The notes below the pieces were generated by a model. That model was not told where the DNA came from. It worked only from the letters and a program-made list of their open reading frames with translations, and did not search any database. Both the position numbers and the translations under genes were made by a program. 64,000 nucleotides of DNA, taken from Symsagittifera roscoffensis (taxonomy: Eukaryota > Xenacoelomorpha > Acoela > Convolutidae). The DNA is taken from assembly GCF_963678635.1 (NCBI RefSeq), contig NC_087066.1:27369801-27433800 (forward strand). Direction: 5' to 3'. Below, piece by piece: positions 25,330-34,801 of the stretch; within the stretch, counting starts at the first letter, position 1, and each line of letters begins with the position of its first letter.

Positions 25330-25345
25330 GATCTGAAAATGAGGT
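25330..25345 (-). promoter_or_regulatory. Splice acceptor 3 nt before the PAGR1-like start
   Basis: The minus strand reads CCTCATTTTCAG followed by ATC and then the ATG. An acceptor this close to the start implies a 5'UTR intron or a trans-splice site. The 3' LTR of element 3 lies about 400 bp further upstream in the same orientation. Confidence 0.6.
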
Positions 25346-25735
25346 AAGAAAAGGGCGTAAGCAAAAACTTTATAAAATCTACCCTCAATTTCAGCAATCG
25401 TCTCAGCAAAAGCTCGATGAAATCTAAGCGAAACAAAGACTTTGCATCACTTGCATAACAGCTATTTTGGTCGTAGTTTGGGAAAATGGAAAACCTATTA
25501 AAGTTCTAAACTGTCTCCGATTATTTTATATCAAAATTAATGACACACAGTTCCTACAACTCTTAATTCAGCACCTTAAATTGGTATTAACTTCTAAGAC
25601 AGAGGCGAAGCTGAGCTTCGCACCGCTTGTGATACAACACAAAAAAATTGAAGACACCGAATAAATTGGATCAATCATAATGAATACAGCAACTTTTGAA
25701 ACAAAAACAAGCCGTGACAAAAGAATGTGAAATTA

Positions 25736-25895
25736 TGTAACATTCGCCCAAATACTACACAGCGACGAAGCGTAGAAAAAGTACCTATTAACGACCGGCA
25801 TGCGTCAGTTACCTTAATCCTACTCGTTTTTCACCGTCTCGACCTTGCCAGTTGATTTTCTGGTCAGTCTAGGGCTAAGTAAAAAGTTACTATTT
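25736..25895 (-). mobile_element. Element 3: 3' LTR, outer part
   Basis: It starts TGTAACATTCGCCC and carries TTTTCACCGTCTCGACC, GCCAGT and AAAAAGTTACT blocks that match the start of the element-2 LTR at 49683 in the same order. It breaks off at 25895, exactly where the element-1 LTR begins. The remainder is at 48946-49673. Together the halves make about 885 bp, one full LTR. Confidence 0.8.
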
Positions 25896-26779
25896 TGTAA
25901 CATTCGTCTACTACAGTCACACATGAGGCTTAAGAAAAATAGGCCCTATAACTATTGGCTCAGGAGTCAGGGACACTATCTCTTGTGTTTTTCCACCTCA
26001 AATCAGTCGGAGCCAATTCGGTTCGCTTGTGACATGAGACTACGACCCGCTACTGCTTAAGGCTACTACCAAAATATCCCCCCACTCTAGAATTAAGAAC
26101 GTCCCCATACTTAGGTCTCAAAATACCCAAAATACATGAACGCCGTTAAAAACCGGGTTGGAACAATCCGTTAAGTTGCTTTTTTATTAGACAGTGGAAC
26201 TTTGATCCATTTCAGATGGATCAACCTAAAACTCGCCTTACCTCAACATAACAATCATAAAACACACTCTAGAAATTAAATTAAGTACTCACATTGTAGC
26301 ACGCTCAAGAACCAGGAAGTACATAAGTCGGTAAACAACTCAAGAATCAATAAAGTAACTAAGATAAGTTTAATGTCAGTCAGTTTTAACAACAAGAACA
26401 AGTTTTTACTCTAGACTGCAGTTTTATGTGGACCATTGGGACACTCAAGCTGTCCACCTTTCCGTCGAAGGTTCACTCTGGTCCAGTTTGAATAATTGTT
26501 CTCTCGGGAACACTCTGTCTTCTATTTCAGATAGGACAGCTCTACTCTTGTTCACTATGATGGAAATTGCGAATTGCAATTTCACACTCGTTTTTATCTG
26601 ACAACTTTCCCGCAATTGTTCTGAAATTGTTCTGATTTCTTTTTCTGATTTTCAGTTATCGCGAGAAAATCGTGCATGACATGTTCCATTCGAAATTTTG
26701 AAAAATTAAATTTCACTCCAAAATCAAGTGTTTTCTGCTCTTCTCAAGGTCAAACTTCCAAATATGACCGACTGGCACA
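25896..26779 (-). repeat. Element 1 3' LTR
   Basis: 884 bp running TGTAACATTCGTC...CTGGCACA on the plus strand, that is TG...CA on the coding strand. It is almost identical to 48062-48945. A minus-strand AATAAA lies near 26180. It sits about 570 bp upstream of the PAGR1-like start and points towards it. Confidence 0.95.
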
Positions 26780-26791
26780 TACTCCCCGGAC
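26780..26791 (-). other. Element 1 polypurine tract
   Basis: The minus strand reads GTCCGGGGAGTA directly before the LTR start TGTGCC. This is the expected place for plus-strand priming. The ten-base core GTCCGGGGAG recurs three more times inside the element. Confidence 0.85.
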
Positions 26792-27208
26792 TCGAGATCG
26801 ATGTCCTCATCGCGTGCTGTCTTCTGCCAGTGAGTCCCAGAAAACCGAGTGTTGCTCAAGATACAGTGCCAGTGGTCATTTACAGAAGTTTGCAGCAGAC
26901 TTAAGCTTATCTACACCCCAAAATTCACAGCCATGTAAAATTTTCACACTATTGCTAAACAGCAATCAAAATCTGCACACACCTGCACCCTTGAATTTTC
27001 GCTTTTCAAGCCAATCATTTTAAAATCTCTTTTGTCCTATTCAATCAGGAAATTGTCATGCAGCATTTCGATTTATATAATAAATATAGTATATTAGTAA
27101 CAATATTTGCTTTGTTAAAATTTCTTTTTCGTGAATCCAAGTTTCACTCGGATTCACGCTCAAGCCCCCTTTCCCTCTCAAGACTCAAGATCCATCCGAT
27201 TTGCCCAT
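26792..27208 (-). other. Element 1 3' untranslated region
   Basis: About 420 bp between the end of the second frame and the polypurine tract. The piece next to the tract (ATGTCCTCAT on the plus strand) is shared with element 2. Four CTCAAG hexamers lie here. No coding frame is supported. Confidence 0.7.
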
Positions 27209-30200
27209 TCATCTCGTACTCTTCGCCTTGGAGGTACTGCATCCTGAAGTGCTAGATGCGGCAAACTGTCTCAACAGTTCCTCTTCATCATCGGAACTAA
27301 TCACAATCTCCTCCCAAGCCTTCAGCTGTTCATAGGATCGCATCCATTCTCTCTGCTCCTGCAATCTCTTTGCTTGGTTGGGTAGTGCCTTCACCCTAGC
27401 TTCTCGGTTCAAGCAAAAGGAGTTGTGCAGGCTCAAGCTCACGTTCTTCGCCAGGTCTTCCTCTAGTATCGACTCCCTCGCTTTGGTATTGTCTCTAGAC
27501 ATCTTACCCACTCTCTTCCATCCCGTCGTGATCGCATTACGATGGGTTAGCAGGGGTCTCTTGAAAGCTTCCGGCCCAATCTCGGCCTGGAACTGTCGAT
27601 ACTCCTTTTGATGTTTTCTCATGTGATCTTTCGTTGCCCTGTACAACCAAGACGTCAGTGTCGCCCGAAACCATGGAAAGTACCTCAAGCGACTCCATAC
27701 GTGCCTGACTTCCGTCGGTATGGCGAATACTTTGCACGCAGTCTCAAACAACTCGAGTCTCCTGCTGTAGTCTATCGCGTATATTGACTCAGCCGTTGGC
27801 GTCGTCGCCTCCCGATACTTCGTTATATTCTCTTCTATCCATCTCAGAGCTAACATCGTACTCACTACTAAGAGCGTCACCTTCTGCCGGTGATCCGGTA
27901 GTCCGATCGACCGAATCTCTTCCACATCCCACACCAGGCAAAGGTTCTTGTGATCTGGATACCACACCGTTTGTGCCAAACAGTGGCATGGGCATTCCCC
28001 ATGAGAGATCTCAATGCTCCTGAGATTACGCTCCCCTGAGGCTTCCAAGAGAGGCTCAAGCTCCATCATTTTCTCGTGCATCGTGTCGTTGTCTTCCAGG
28101 TTCGGAGTACTTCCCACAGGTTTCCCGATCACGTTTTGTCTCTCGTGATCGCTCGTGTTTTCTCTTTCCAACTTCAGAAGATCTTCTCCCCAGATTTCGC
28201 TTAAGTCATCTCTCAATTCTTTTGGTACTGTCCCTTTGATTTTTCTCAACAACTTGTGCGAGTGATGCGACATCCGAGCCAACCTCACGCACTTGGGCAC
28301 CGAGAAGGCCTTGTCCACCAGTATTCTCTGGCTGGACACTTCCACCATCGCCATGTGTAGCGGGTAGTGACTTCCGCACAAGTTGGCCATCATTGACCCT
28401 ATCAGCGATTTCGCGTTCAATGGCAAGCCATAGGCTTCGCTCATGGGAAATCCCATTTCCGCCTCAAGCCCAACCTTCCAGCTCCGGATGTGTTTTTGAG
28501 TCACCTGCAACACCCCGGGCCATGATTCCACGCTCAACGCCGTCACCAAATGATGTTCAGATTCCAGTCTCTCCAGTGCCTGCAGACCACACATTCTCGA
28601 GAAGAATCCGAGAGCTGTCGCTATATTCACTGTGGTTCTCGCGTAACATTCCGCTACTATTTGCACTTCGCTTTTCTCCCTTTCTGTGATGTCTTCGAAC
28701 CAAGTGACCAGGTCTTCTTTTTGAAACGACAGTATTCTGACGCATGACCGTCCATCGCAGATGTGCTCTCCGTTCCCACACGTGGAATCCAGACAGCTAC
28801 CCGGTTCCAATTTCTTTGCTGACCCTGGGTCGCTCGTCCTTTCGCTTGGCTCTTGCATCTGGGGCGTGATTAGCTTATGTAGTACACTCAACTTCGCCAG
28901 ATCTTCATCTTCCGTTGGTGCTAACCTCACTCGCTCAGTGGTTTCCTCGATCAGACTCGCATGGGGATGTGGACACCAGGAGGGTCTTAGTAGCTTCCAT
29001 ACCACTCCCAAGTTCGTGGTTAACCAGCCATTTCCACCGCCCATGTTCACTTCAACTCTCTTGTTTGAGCGCGGTATGCTTACCACCTCTGGTGTTTTCT
29101 CAAGAATCAGGCCCAGGCTCTGCCCCTCTTTTTCCACCGCGTCTATTTCCATTATTCTTTCTGTCCAAAACTTCAGTAGCTCCGCTACCTCATGGTTTCT
29201 GTGGGCTCCTCCAGCTTCTGAGTCTAAGAAGGGATTGTAGGCTATTCCCATCACTCCAGACACATGTTGGTATTCCCCCTTCTCACTGAGTCTCGAGTAC
29301 TGTTCTGACGAGGCCAGGTTACGGTGAACATCATGTTCTTCCTCGAACTTCTTATTAGAGAACCTCCGTACCTCGTCCAGCTTCCGATGGTTCTCTAAGG
29401 ATAGTCTGGAACCATCTTCTTTCTCTATTCCCGTACTCTGATATACGTTCAAGATGATCGTTGAGACTCTTTTCTCCATGGTTTTACTTCCACTTGCCCT
29501 CTGGTGGCATGCCAGGATGGTGCTATCAGACATCATTGACATTATCCATCTCAAGAAACATGTGGCATCTTTTCTTCTAGCCAGGCTCAAGCCTGAATTG
29601 TCCCTGGCCACGTGTTGCATCAGTGCCTGATACACCTCTAGCTTCTTGCTTCCCAACTTCAGCCTGTCATACGAGGTCAATGTCTCCAACTCTATTCCCA
29701 CCAGACTCCAGGTGAACATTAATTGTCCCGCAGTTCTAACGAAGGGATTCGCCATTAGTGGCGGTGCTGATGAGGATGTTCTCATCGCCTCTTCAAAATG
29801 ATCCTTCAACAAACTCTGCCAGGACCTCTTCAGATGACTTGCCATCTCTATCTTATTAACCTCGGCTTTTTGCTGGGTGGCCCAATTGCGTCGCTTGCGA
29901 GCTATTCCACTGTCCAACTTCTTCAGGCAGTCCTCCATTTCCTTCAATGTTTCGAGGGCCACCCACCACGACCGGGAAGTGTTCCTCGTCTTGTTCCTCT
30001 CCAATGGATCACTCGTCACTTGTTTGCCCATGTCCTGATGTGCCTTCGAGATCCATTCTTTGCCGATCTCCACTTCCCCTACCTGTCCGTTCGTTGAACC
30101 TCTCTTCACGTTTACCTTCTGAGGCTTGAAGTCTTCTTCTGACGTCGAACTGGTGGAAACCTCTATTTCCTTTTCTACTTCAAGTGGTTTCCTGAGCTCC

Positions 30201-33200
30201 GAGCTATTCTTGTATGCCGCCGTCTTGCATCGGGCCAAAACGATGGGCGCCGTCTCTCTCAAGTTTCCTTCCGAAACAGCATCCACTGAAGGACTACCCC
30301 ATCCTTCCACTTCTCTCTTCCTCTTGCGAGTCTTCACATCTCTGCTCGAGGGTGTTGTGGCTATCATCATTGATTCGACCTCTCCATCCACTCCTTCCAA
30401 CTCTTGCCTCCCCCCTGCTCGAGCCTTAAGGATATTAGTACTTTTAATCATATTACTAGTCCCAACCTTATCCCTTTTTATATCATCAACCATTTTATCC
30501 ACAGTTTTTTGTTTCAGAGTAGAGCTGTCCTCACATTTCTCTTTTCTAGTCTTCGATCGTGCGTTCCTCAGCTCCACTAGCTTGTTCAGCAGCTCTTTTC
30601 TTGCTTTCTCATCCAGGCCCGTTCCTATCAGGAGCGGTTCCCCGAATCTCACTACTGCGTCCCACAGTTCCTTCTTGAACTTGTCCAGCGTCGTCTCGCT
30701 GCCCACTTCTCGATTGAATTCCTCCAGGAACTCCTGCCAAGCGTCATCCTCGAGAGATCCCAAGAATATGTCCCTGTTCCCTTCGAACGTGTTCTTCTCC
30801 CTTTCCTCCGAGCTCAAGAGTAACATCCCCATATTGAAGGTCTCACCTGCCAATGGCAACTCTAGGTTCTTCCGCGGAGACGGAATCAGGGGTGGTGTGG
30901 CAGTATCTGCCCAATTCTCCTCGCTCAAATCTTTCAACAGCTCTTGAGTGGTGAGCTCCTCCCCTGATGGCCCTGGTTCAGGCGTATTCCCCACTTCCAT
31001 GTCTTCACCAGCTTCACTGAGAGTTTCATCCATACTCTCTTCTTCTGACTCATGTCTCCTTCTCTCGAGAATTTTCTTAAATCGGTCCTCGACGGGTCCG
31101 CTCCTCTTGTCTCCAGGTGTGTCCACGGACAGTGGTGATGGTGTCGCAGGATCCAGCTTTTTGTATTCCGTCAGTGCTACGTGCAGTTGACCTGCTGCAT
31201 CTAGTTCTGTTCCTTCCTGTCTTATTTCCACCTGTTCCAAGCCATAGGGCGCCTTATATTTTCTCGTGGCAAATTTCATGTCGTCCACCAGTGCGACGTG
31301 CCCCTCCATCACGATCATCCTGCCATCATCCCATATGGGCAACATGTTCTCAAGTCCCTCCTTCTCAAGAGTTCTCAAGACCTTCCTCACCTCATACCCT
31401 GGGGGCTGCGAACCTCTACTCTTTTTCGCTTGCGTCGTCCACGAGTTTACCTTCATCTCGCTGGTATGGAAGTAGACCGCCGCCGTGTAGCCAATGAACA
31501 GGGGGTCCCAGCCATCAGTGAAATCCTTCTGCATTTCCTCCGCCGTCATCCTCGCCATTATGGAGGGAACTACCAAGGGACTATTCATTCCTAAGGTCAT
31601 CCTCCTGACTATTGGGAACTCAGGCATGGTGGCCGGGAGGATTTCTTTCTCCATTATGGTCTCCAGCTCCCTCTTCACCAGTGCGAAGCACTCCTTCCAG
31701 GCAGGAATTCTCAAGATTTCTCGTCCGTCCGCCGTCAATGGGTTCAAGTTCCAGAATTTGGGATACATTTCAATGGGACCCTCTCGCTTGCCTCCCATTC
31801 TACATTGCATTTGACCCCTGAAGTTGCACACTATCAGCTCGGCATCTTTCACCTTTCCAAAGAGTACCGTGTTGCTCATTCGCGCCCTGAGCACCTCCTG
31901 CTGACACCAATTCAGCGCTGTACCATCCAGTACGCTGATGAGACTCAAGTGCGTCACCGAGTGACGATACGTTATCACCAGGGGATCTGGAAACGCGTAC
32001 GTCACTGCTGGACCATAGATGCAGGTCACCACCTCCTCCAGACCTCGGATTATCCCCATTGGGTCCGACCTCATTGCCAGGCACAGGTCCGTCAACAGAG
32101 GCATCCCTCTGTTCGCCTTCTCCCATTCTTCTCTCGAGGTTGGGTTCTCATCTTCACCCGTCATGTATCGATTCTGCATCATGAGGTATTGCACCAGCAG
32201 TGTCTTCAACCCTGCGGCACACTTGTAGGAGCTGGTTTCAATACTCGTGTGGACTCTCCCCATAGACAGAGGTTCTCCATATTCCATTAACCGATGAAAC
32301 GACACCAATTCCCCATGGGTCAAGAGTACTAGCGCCAGATACCCATCAACTCGAAGTGTCTCCACTCCTCGACTAAACATGTATGCTGGGCCCATGTTGA
32401 ACAAGTATCTGGGGTAGACCAAATACAGGGCCAAGAGCAGGCTGATGGGCATGCCCAGTATCTCCTGCACGAAGGCTCCAAAGATAGTCGCCGTGGTACC
32501 GAATACTCCTGCCAAGAATTCCTTCTCCCAGCAAGGACTCAAGAACTTGAGAATCTCGTAATCCCTCCGAGTCCTCAATTCGCCTTTGGCGTGCTCTCTC
32601 CAGAACCCTGCGATTGTCACTTCATTGGCGGCCGAGACAAATCTAGCCACCGTCATGTCTCTTACCTCGGCCAGCTCCAGTTGCTTCTCTAGGAAACTCC
32701 AGATTTGTTTCACGAGGAGTGGTGCTTCTTCCCTCGTTTTATTCGTGACGTTCTCCAGCCTTGGTGTCAGGAATGGCCACCAGCCATTCTCTTGAGTCAA
32801 GCGATATTTCATCGATTCTAACTGTTTCTCCGTCTCGACCACATTTCTCCTCTCGTTGCTGGGACCTCTAGACTTGCTGGTGGAATTTGCGACTTTCACC
32901 TCCATAAACCGGAACCACAGGCTGGCCGTCAACTGGTTTATCGCCGTGTGGTCGTCCCCGATGACTGGGCTGAACTTGAGTTGTCTAGCAAAGTTCGATA
33001 TCTCTAGCAAGAGTACCTCATCCAACACAATCAAGACGTCGGCTAGTCCGTAAAAGCCCCTCAGCGCATGAGATATGTCAGCCCATGCCGCTGGTAATTC
33101 TGATTTGTAAAGTCTCAAGTTCACTGGCTCCAGCTCTCGATTGGGGGCTGCCATCAGAATCCGCCATTCACTCCCTTCTGCTATCAAGATCAAGACCGCG

Positions 33201-34801
33201 TACACGAATTGTAGGGCGGGTGGCATGCTTGCGTATCCTGGGGATGTGGTAAACACCACCTTTGTCTTGGACCCAAATCTTGAGGCTACGTTCTCTTGTA
33301 CCTCATTCATCGCCGCAAATAACGCCTGAATGGCCTCCCATATCTTCCTTGATGTCGGAACCTCCTTGCCCTTCAGTTGCTCAAGAAGTCCCATCGCATG
33401 CAGGTGGTCATTCATTCCTGCAAACAATAGCAGCTCAGGTTCACAGGGCATCTCCGACTTTATTGCCACCACTAGGGTCAACATCTGATTCAATTCGGCT
33501 CCTGGCAAAGAGTATACCAGAGTCTCCGGCCAGAACAACTTGGGAGACGTTCCTTCGAAGTCCGATCCCGCCACAATGACTACTCTTGCAGCAGCTGGAT
33601 CTGCTCTATCATAAACTGCCAGAGTCTTGGCCAATTGGGTGCCGCCACAGGGCTTCCCGTACCTGGGATCCTCTGCCAACTTGGGACCTTCGTAAGCAGC
33701 GTCAGGCAACTCCATTCCCCCCGGATTGAGTAGCTTGTCTACCACTTTTAATTGCGCCGGGGTTGCCAACTTGATCCTGGCGATGCCAGTTCGGTGCTTG
33801 GGAGGTTCTACTATAAGTCCGGGACTCCCTAGCAGCTTGAGAGGCCTATAGTTAATGGGTCCCATGATCGCTTTTGTGGGAATTCCAGTCAGGTCTGTAG
33901 TCTCCATTAACCTCGCTCTCGAGAAATGCGCCTCGTGTGCTTTCAACCAGTCTACGCAATGATGTCTATTCAAGTCCTCATGCGACACTCGTTCGATCCC
34001 CAGGGTTTCCGCCAACTCTCGTCTGCATTCCAAGGTCTCTAGATCCAGTTCCTTCACCTTCTCAGGATGTCTCAAGCGGGTAGTCTCCATAGACTTCTTT
34101 TCTCTCCTGCCATCTGCCACCACCACGGAGGACATCGCCGAGCCCGGAGGTGTTGATGACTCTACCTCCTCCGACTCCATTGGTGTGGCACTCTGCAATC
34201 GGGTCTGATTGCTCCTTGAACTGTCTCTAGTATCAACTCTCGCTCCCAAGCGACCAGCCAAGGCCCTCGAGGCAAGGAATGGTGGGTTGGGAGGTGGTCC
34301 TAAAGTGAATTGGGCTGTCTCCAGCAGGTCCGCTTCTAGTGTGTTTATATGTTCCTGGAAGACGTCGTTCAGCCACTCCGCTCCCCTTGGCCTATCGAAA
34401 TGGATTCCATCTTTCGAGGTGTCTTCAGGGAATCCCTTGTTCTCCATGCGTTCAGCTATGTCCAGCAGCCTGAGAGGAAGCACACTCTTTCGGTGTATGT
34501 CTCGGATCGCCTTGTTCAGGCTCCGCACCTTCTGGTTCATCTCTAGGGCGTGCTGATCAAACATCATGTTGTAGGGGACCGTGCATACCGTCAGCAGGAT
34601 GGGGTCCATCTGGATCCTCAGTTCCTCAAGAAGGCAGCTCATCTTGTCGCACAGCCTCGTTATTTTCCTCGCTTCTCCCCTTGACACGTCGTTGGTCCCA
34701 ACCATCAGGGTCACTGTGTAAACTTTGGTCATCCCTATCATGTCCAGGGTTGCCAACATCTGTGGCGTGGCAGCTCCAGCGAAACTCAAGACTCCTGTCT
34801 G
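27209..34801 (-). CDS. Element 1 second polyprotein, main part (SGNH and novel C-terminus)
   Basis: 2,530 codons open from the codon after a TGA at 34802-34804 to TGA at 27209. There is no ATG near its beginning. The first residues complete an SGNH hydrolase whose GDSL block lies before the TGA: VGTNDVSRG at about 34680-34703 (block III) and DGIHFDRPRG at about 34386-34415 (catalytic Asp/His). A second copy-like region follows: VIVAGSDFEG (33560-33590), SLPGAELNQM, LLFAGMNDHL (33400-33430) and GDDHTAINQLTA (32930-32965), with GDS replaced by GSD. Near 32391-32525 is the most hydrophobic stretch (FGTTATIFGAFV, ISLLLALYLV). After an acidic low-complexity middle, about 900 residues are novel but shared with element 2. 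They contain C-x4-C-x6-C-x4-C (about 28745-28800), the CHC motif near 27985 and LHNSFC near 27415. The function of this part is unknown, and no envelope protein was recognised. Confidence 0.85.
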   Translation of the reverse strand, partial: QTGVLSFAGAATPQMLATLDMIGMTKVYTVTLMVGTNDVSRGEARKITRLCDKMSCLLEELRIQMDPILLTVCTVPYNMMFDQHALEMNQKVRSLNKAIRDIHRKSVLPLRLLDIAERMENKGFPEDTSKDGIHFDRPRGAEWLNDVFQEHINTLEADLLETAQFTLGPPPNPPFLASRALAGRLGARVDTRDSSRSNQTRLQSATPMESEEVESSTPPGSAMSSVVVADGRREKKSMETTRLRHPEKVKELDLETLECRRELAETLGIERVSHEDLNRHHCVDWLKAHEAHFSRARLMETTDLTGIPTKAIMGPINYRPLKLLGSPGLIVEPPKHRTGIARIKLATPAQLKVVDKLLNPGGMELPDAAYEGPKLAEDPRYGKPCGGTQLAKTLAVYDRADPAAARVVIVAGSDFEGTSPKLFWPETLVYSLPGAELNQMLTLVVAIKSEMPCEPELLLFAGMNDHLHAMGLLEQLKGKEVPTSRKIWEAIQALFAAMNEVQENVASRFGSKTKVVFTTSPGYASMPPALQFVYAVLILIAEGSEWRILMAAPNRELEPVNLRLYKSELPAAWADISHALRGFYGLADVLIVLDEVLLLEISNFARQLKFSPVIGDDHTAINQLTASLWFRFMEVKVANSTSKSRGPSNERRNVVETEKQLESMKYRLTQENGWWPFLTPRLENVTNKTREEAPLLVKQIWSFLEKQLELAEVRDMTVARFVSAANEVTIAGFWREHAKGELRTRRDYEILKFLSPCWEKEFLAGVFGTTATIFGAFVQEILGMPISLLLALYLVYPRYLFNMGPAYMFSRGVETLRVDGYLALVLLTHGELVSFHRLMEYGEPLSMGRVHTSIETSSYKCAAGLKTLLVQYLMMQNRYMTGEDENPTSREEWEKANRGMPLLTDLCLAMRSDPMGIIRGLEEVVTCIYGPAVTYAFPDPLVITYRHSVTHLSLISVLDGTALNWCQQEVLRARMSNTVLFGKVKDAELIVCNFRGQMQCRMGGKREGPIEMYPKFWNLNPLTADGREILRIPAWKECFALVKRELETIMEKEILPATMPEFPIVRRMTLGMNSPLVVPSIMARMTAEEMQKDFTDGWDPLFIGYTAAVYFHTSEMKVNSWTTQAKKSRGSQPPGYEVRKVLRTLEKEGLENMLPIWDDGRMIVMEGHVALVDDMKFATRKYKAPYGLEQVEIRQEGTELDAAGQLHVALTEYKKLDPATPSPLSVDTPGDKRSGPVEDRFKKILERRRHESEEESMDETLSEAGEDMEVGNTPEPGPSGEELTTQELLKDLSEENWADTATPPLIPSPRKNLELPLAGETFNMGMLLLSSEEREKNTFEGNRDIFLGSLEDDAWQEFLEEFNREVGSETTLDKFKKELWDAVVRFGEPLLIGTGLDEKARKELLNKLVELRNARSKTRKEKCEDSSTLKQKTVDKMVDDIKRDKVGTSNMIKSTNILKARAGGRQELEGVDGEVESMMIATTPSSRDVKTRKRKREVEGWGSPSVDAVSEGNLRETAPIVLARCKTAAYKNSSELRKPLEVEKEIEVSTSSTSEEDFKPQKVNVKRGSTNGQVGEVEIGKEWISKAHQDMGKQVTSDPLERNKTRNTSRSWWVALETLKEMEDCLKKLDSGIARKRRNWATQQKAEVNKIEMASHLKRSWQSLLKDHFEEAMRTSSSAPPLMANPFVRTAGQLMFTWSLVGIELETLTSYDRLKLGSKKLEVYQALMQHVARDNSGLSLARRKDATCFLRWIMSMMSDSTILACHQRASGSKTMEKRVSTIILNVYQSTGIEKEDGSRLSLENHRKLDEVRRFSNKKFEEEHDVHRNLASSEQYSRLSEKGEYQHVSGVMGIAYNPFLDSEAGGAHRNHEVAELLKFWTERIMEIDAVEKEGQSLGLILEKTPEVVSIPRSNKRVEVNMGGGNGWLTTNLGVVWKLLRPSWCPHPHASLIEETTERVRLAPTEDEDLAKLSVLHKLITPQMQEPSERTSDPGSAKKLEPGSCLDSTCGNGEHICDGRSCVRILSFQKEDLVTWFEDITEREKSEVQIVAECYARTTVNIATALGFFSRMCGLQALERLESEHHLVTALSVESWPGVLQVTQKHIRSWKVGLEAEMGFPMSEAYGLPLNAKSLIGSMMANLCGSHYPLHMAMVEVSSQRILVDKAFSVPKCVRLARMSHHSHKLLRKIKGTVPKELRDDLSEIWGEDLLKLERENTSDHERQNVIGKPVGSTPNLEDNDTMHEKMMELEPLLEASGERNLRSIEISHGECPCHCLAQTVWYPDHKNLCLVWDVEEIRSIGLPDHRQKVTLLVVSTMLALRWIEENITKYREATTPTAESIYAIDYSRRLELFETACKVFAIPTEVRHVWSRLRYFPWFRATLTSWLYRATKDHMRKHQKEYRQFQAEIGPEAFKRPLLTHRNAITTGWKRVGKMSRDNTKARESILEEDLAKNVSLSLHNSFCLNREARVKALPNQAKRLQEQREWMRSYEQLKAWEEIVISSDDEEELLRQFAASSTSGCSTSKAKSTR

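Noticed and set aside
30126-30947. 273-codon plus-strand frame and many similar ones opposite the element frames
   Set aside because: They are antisense shadows of long GC-rich coding frames, Ser/Leu-rich, with no domain.
32391-32525. Envelope glycoprotein with fusion peptide
   Set aside because: The hydrophobic stretch is suggestive, but there is no signal peptide, furin site, heptad pair or terminal anchor that I can recognise, and the surrounding region is unlike known Env.
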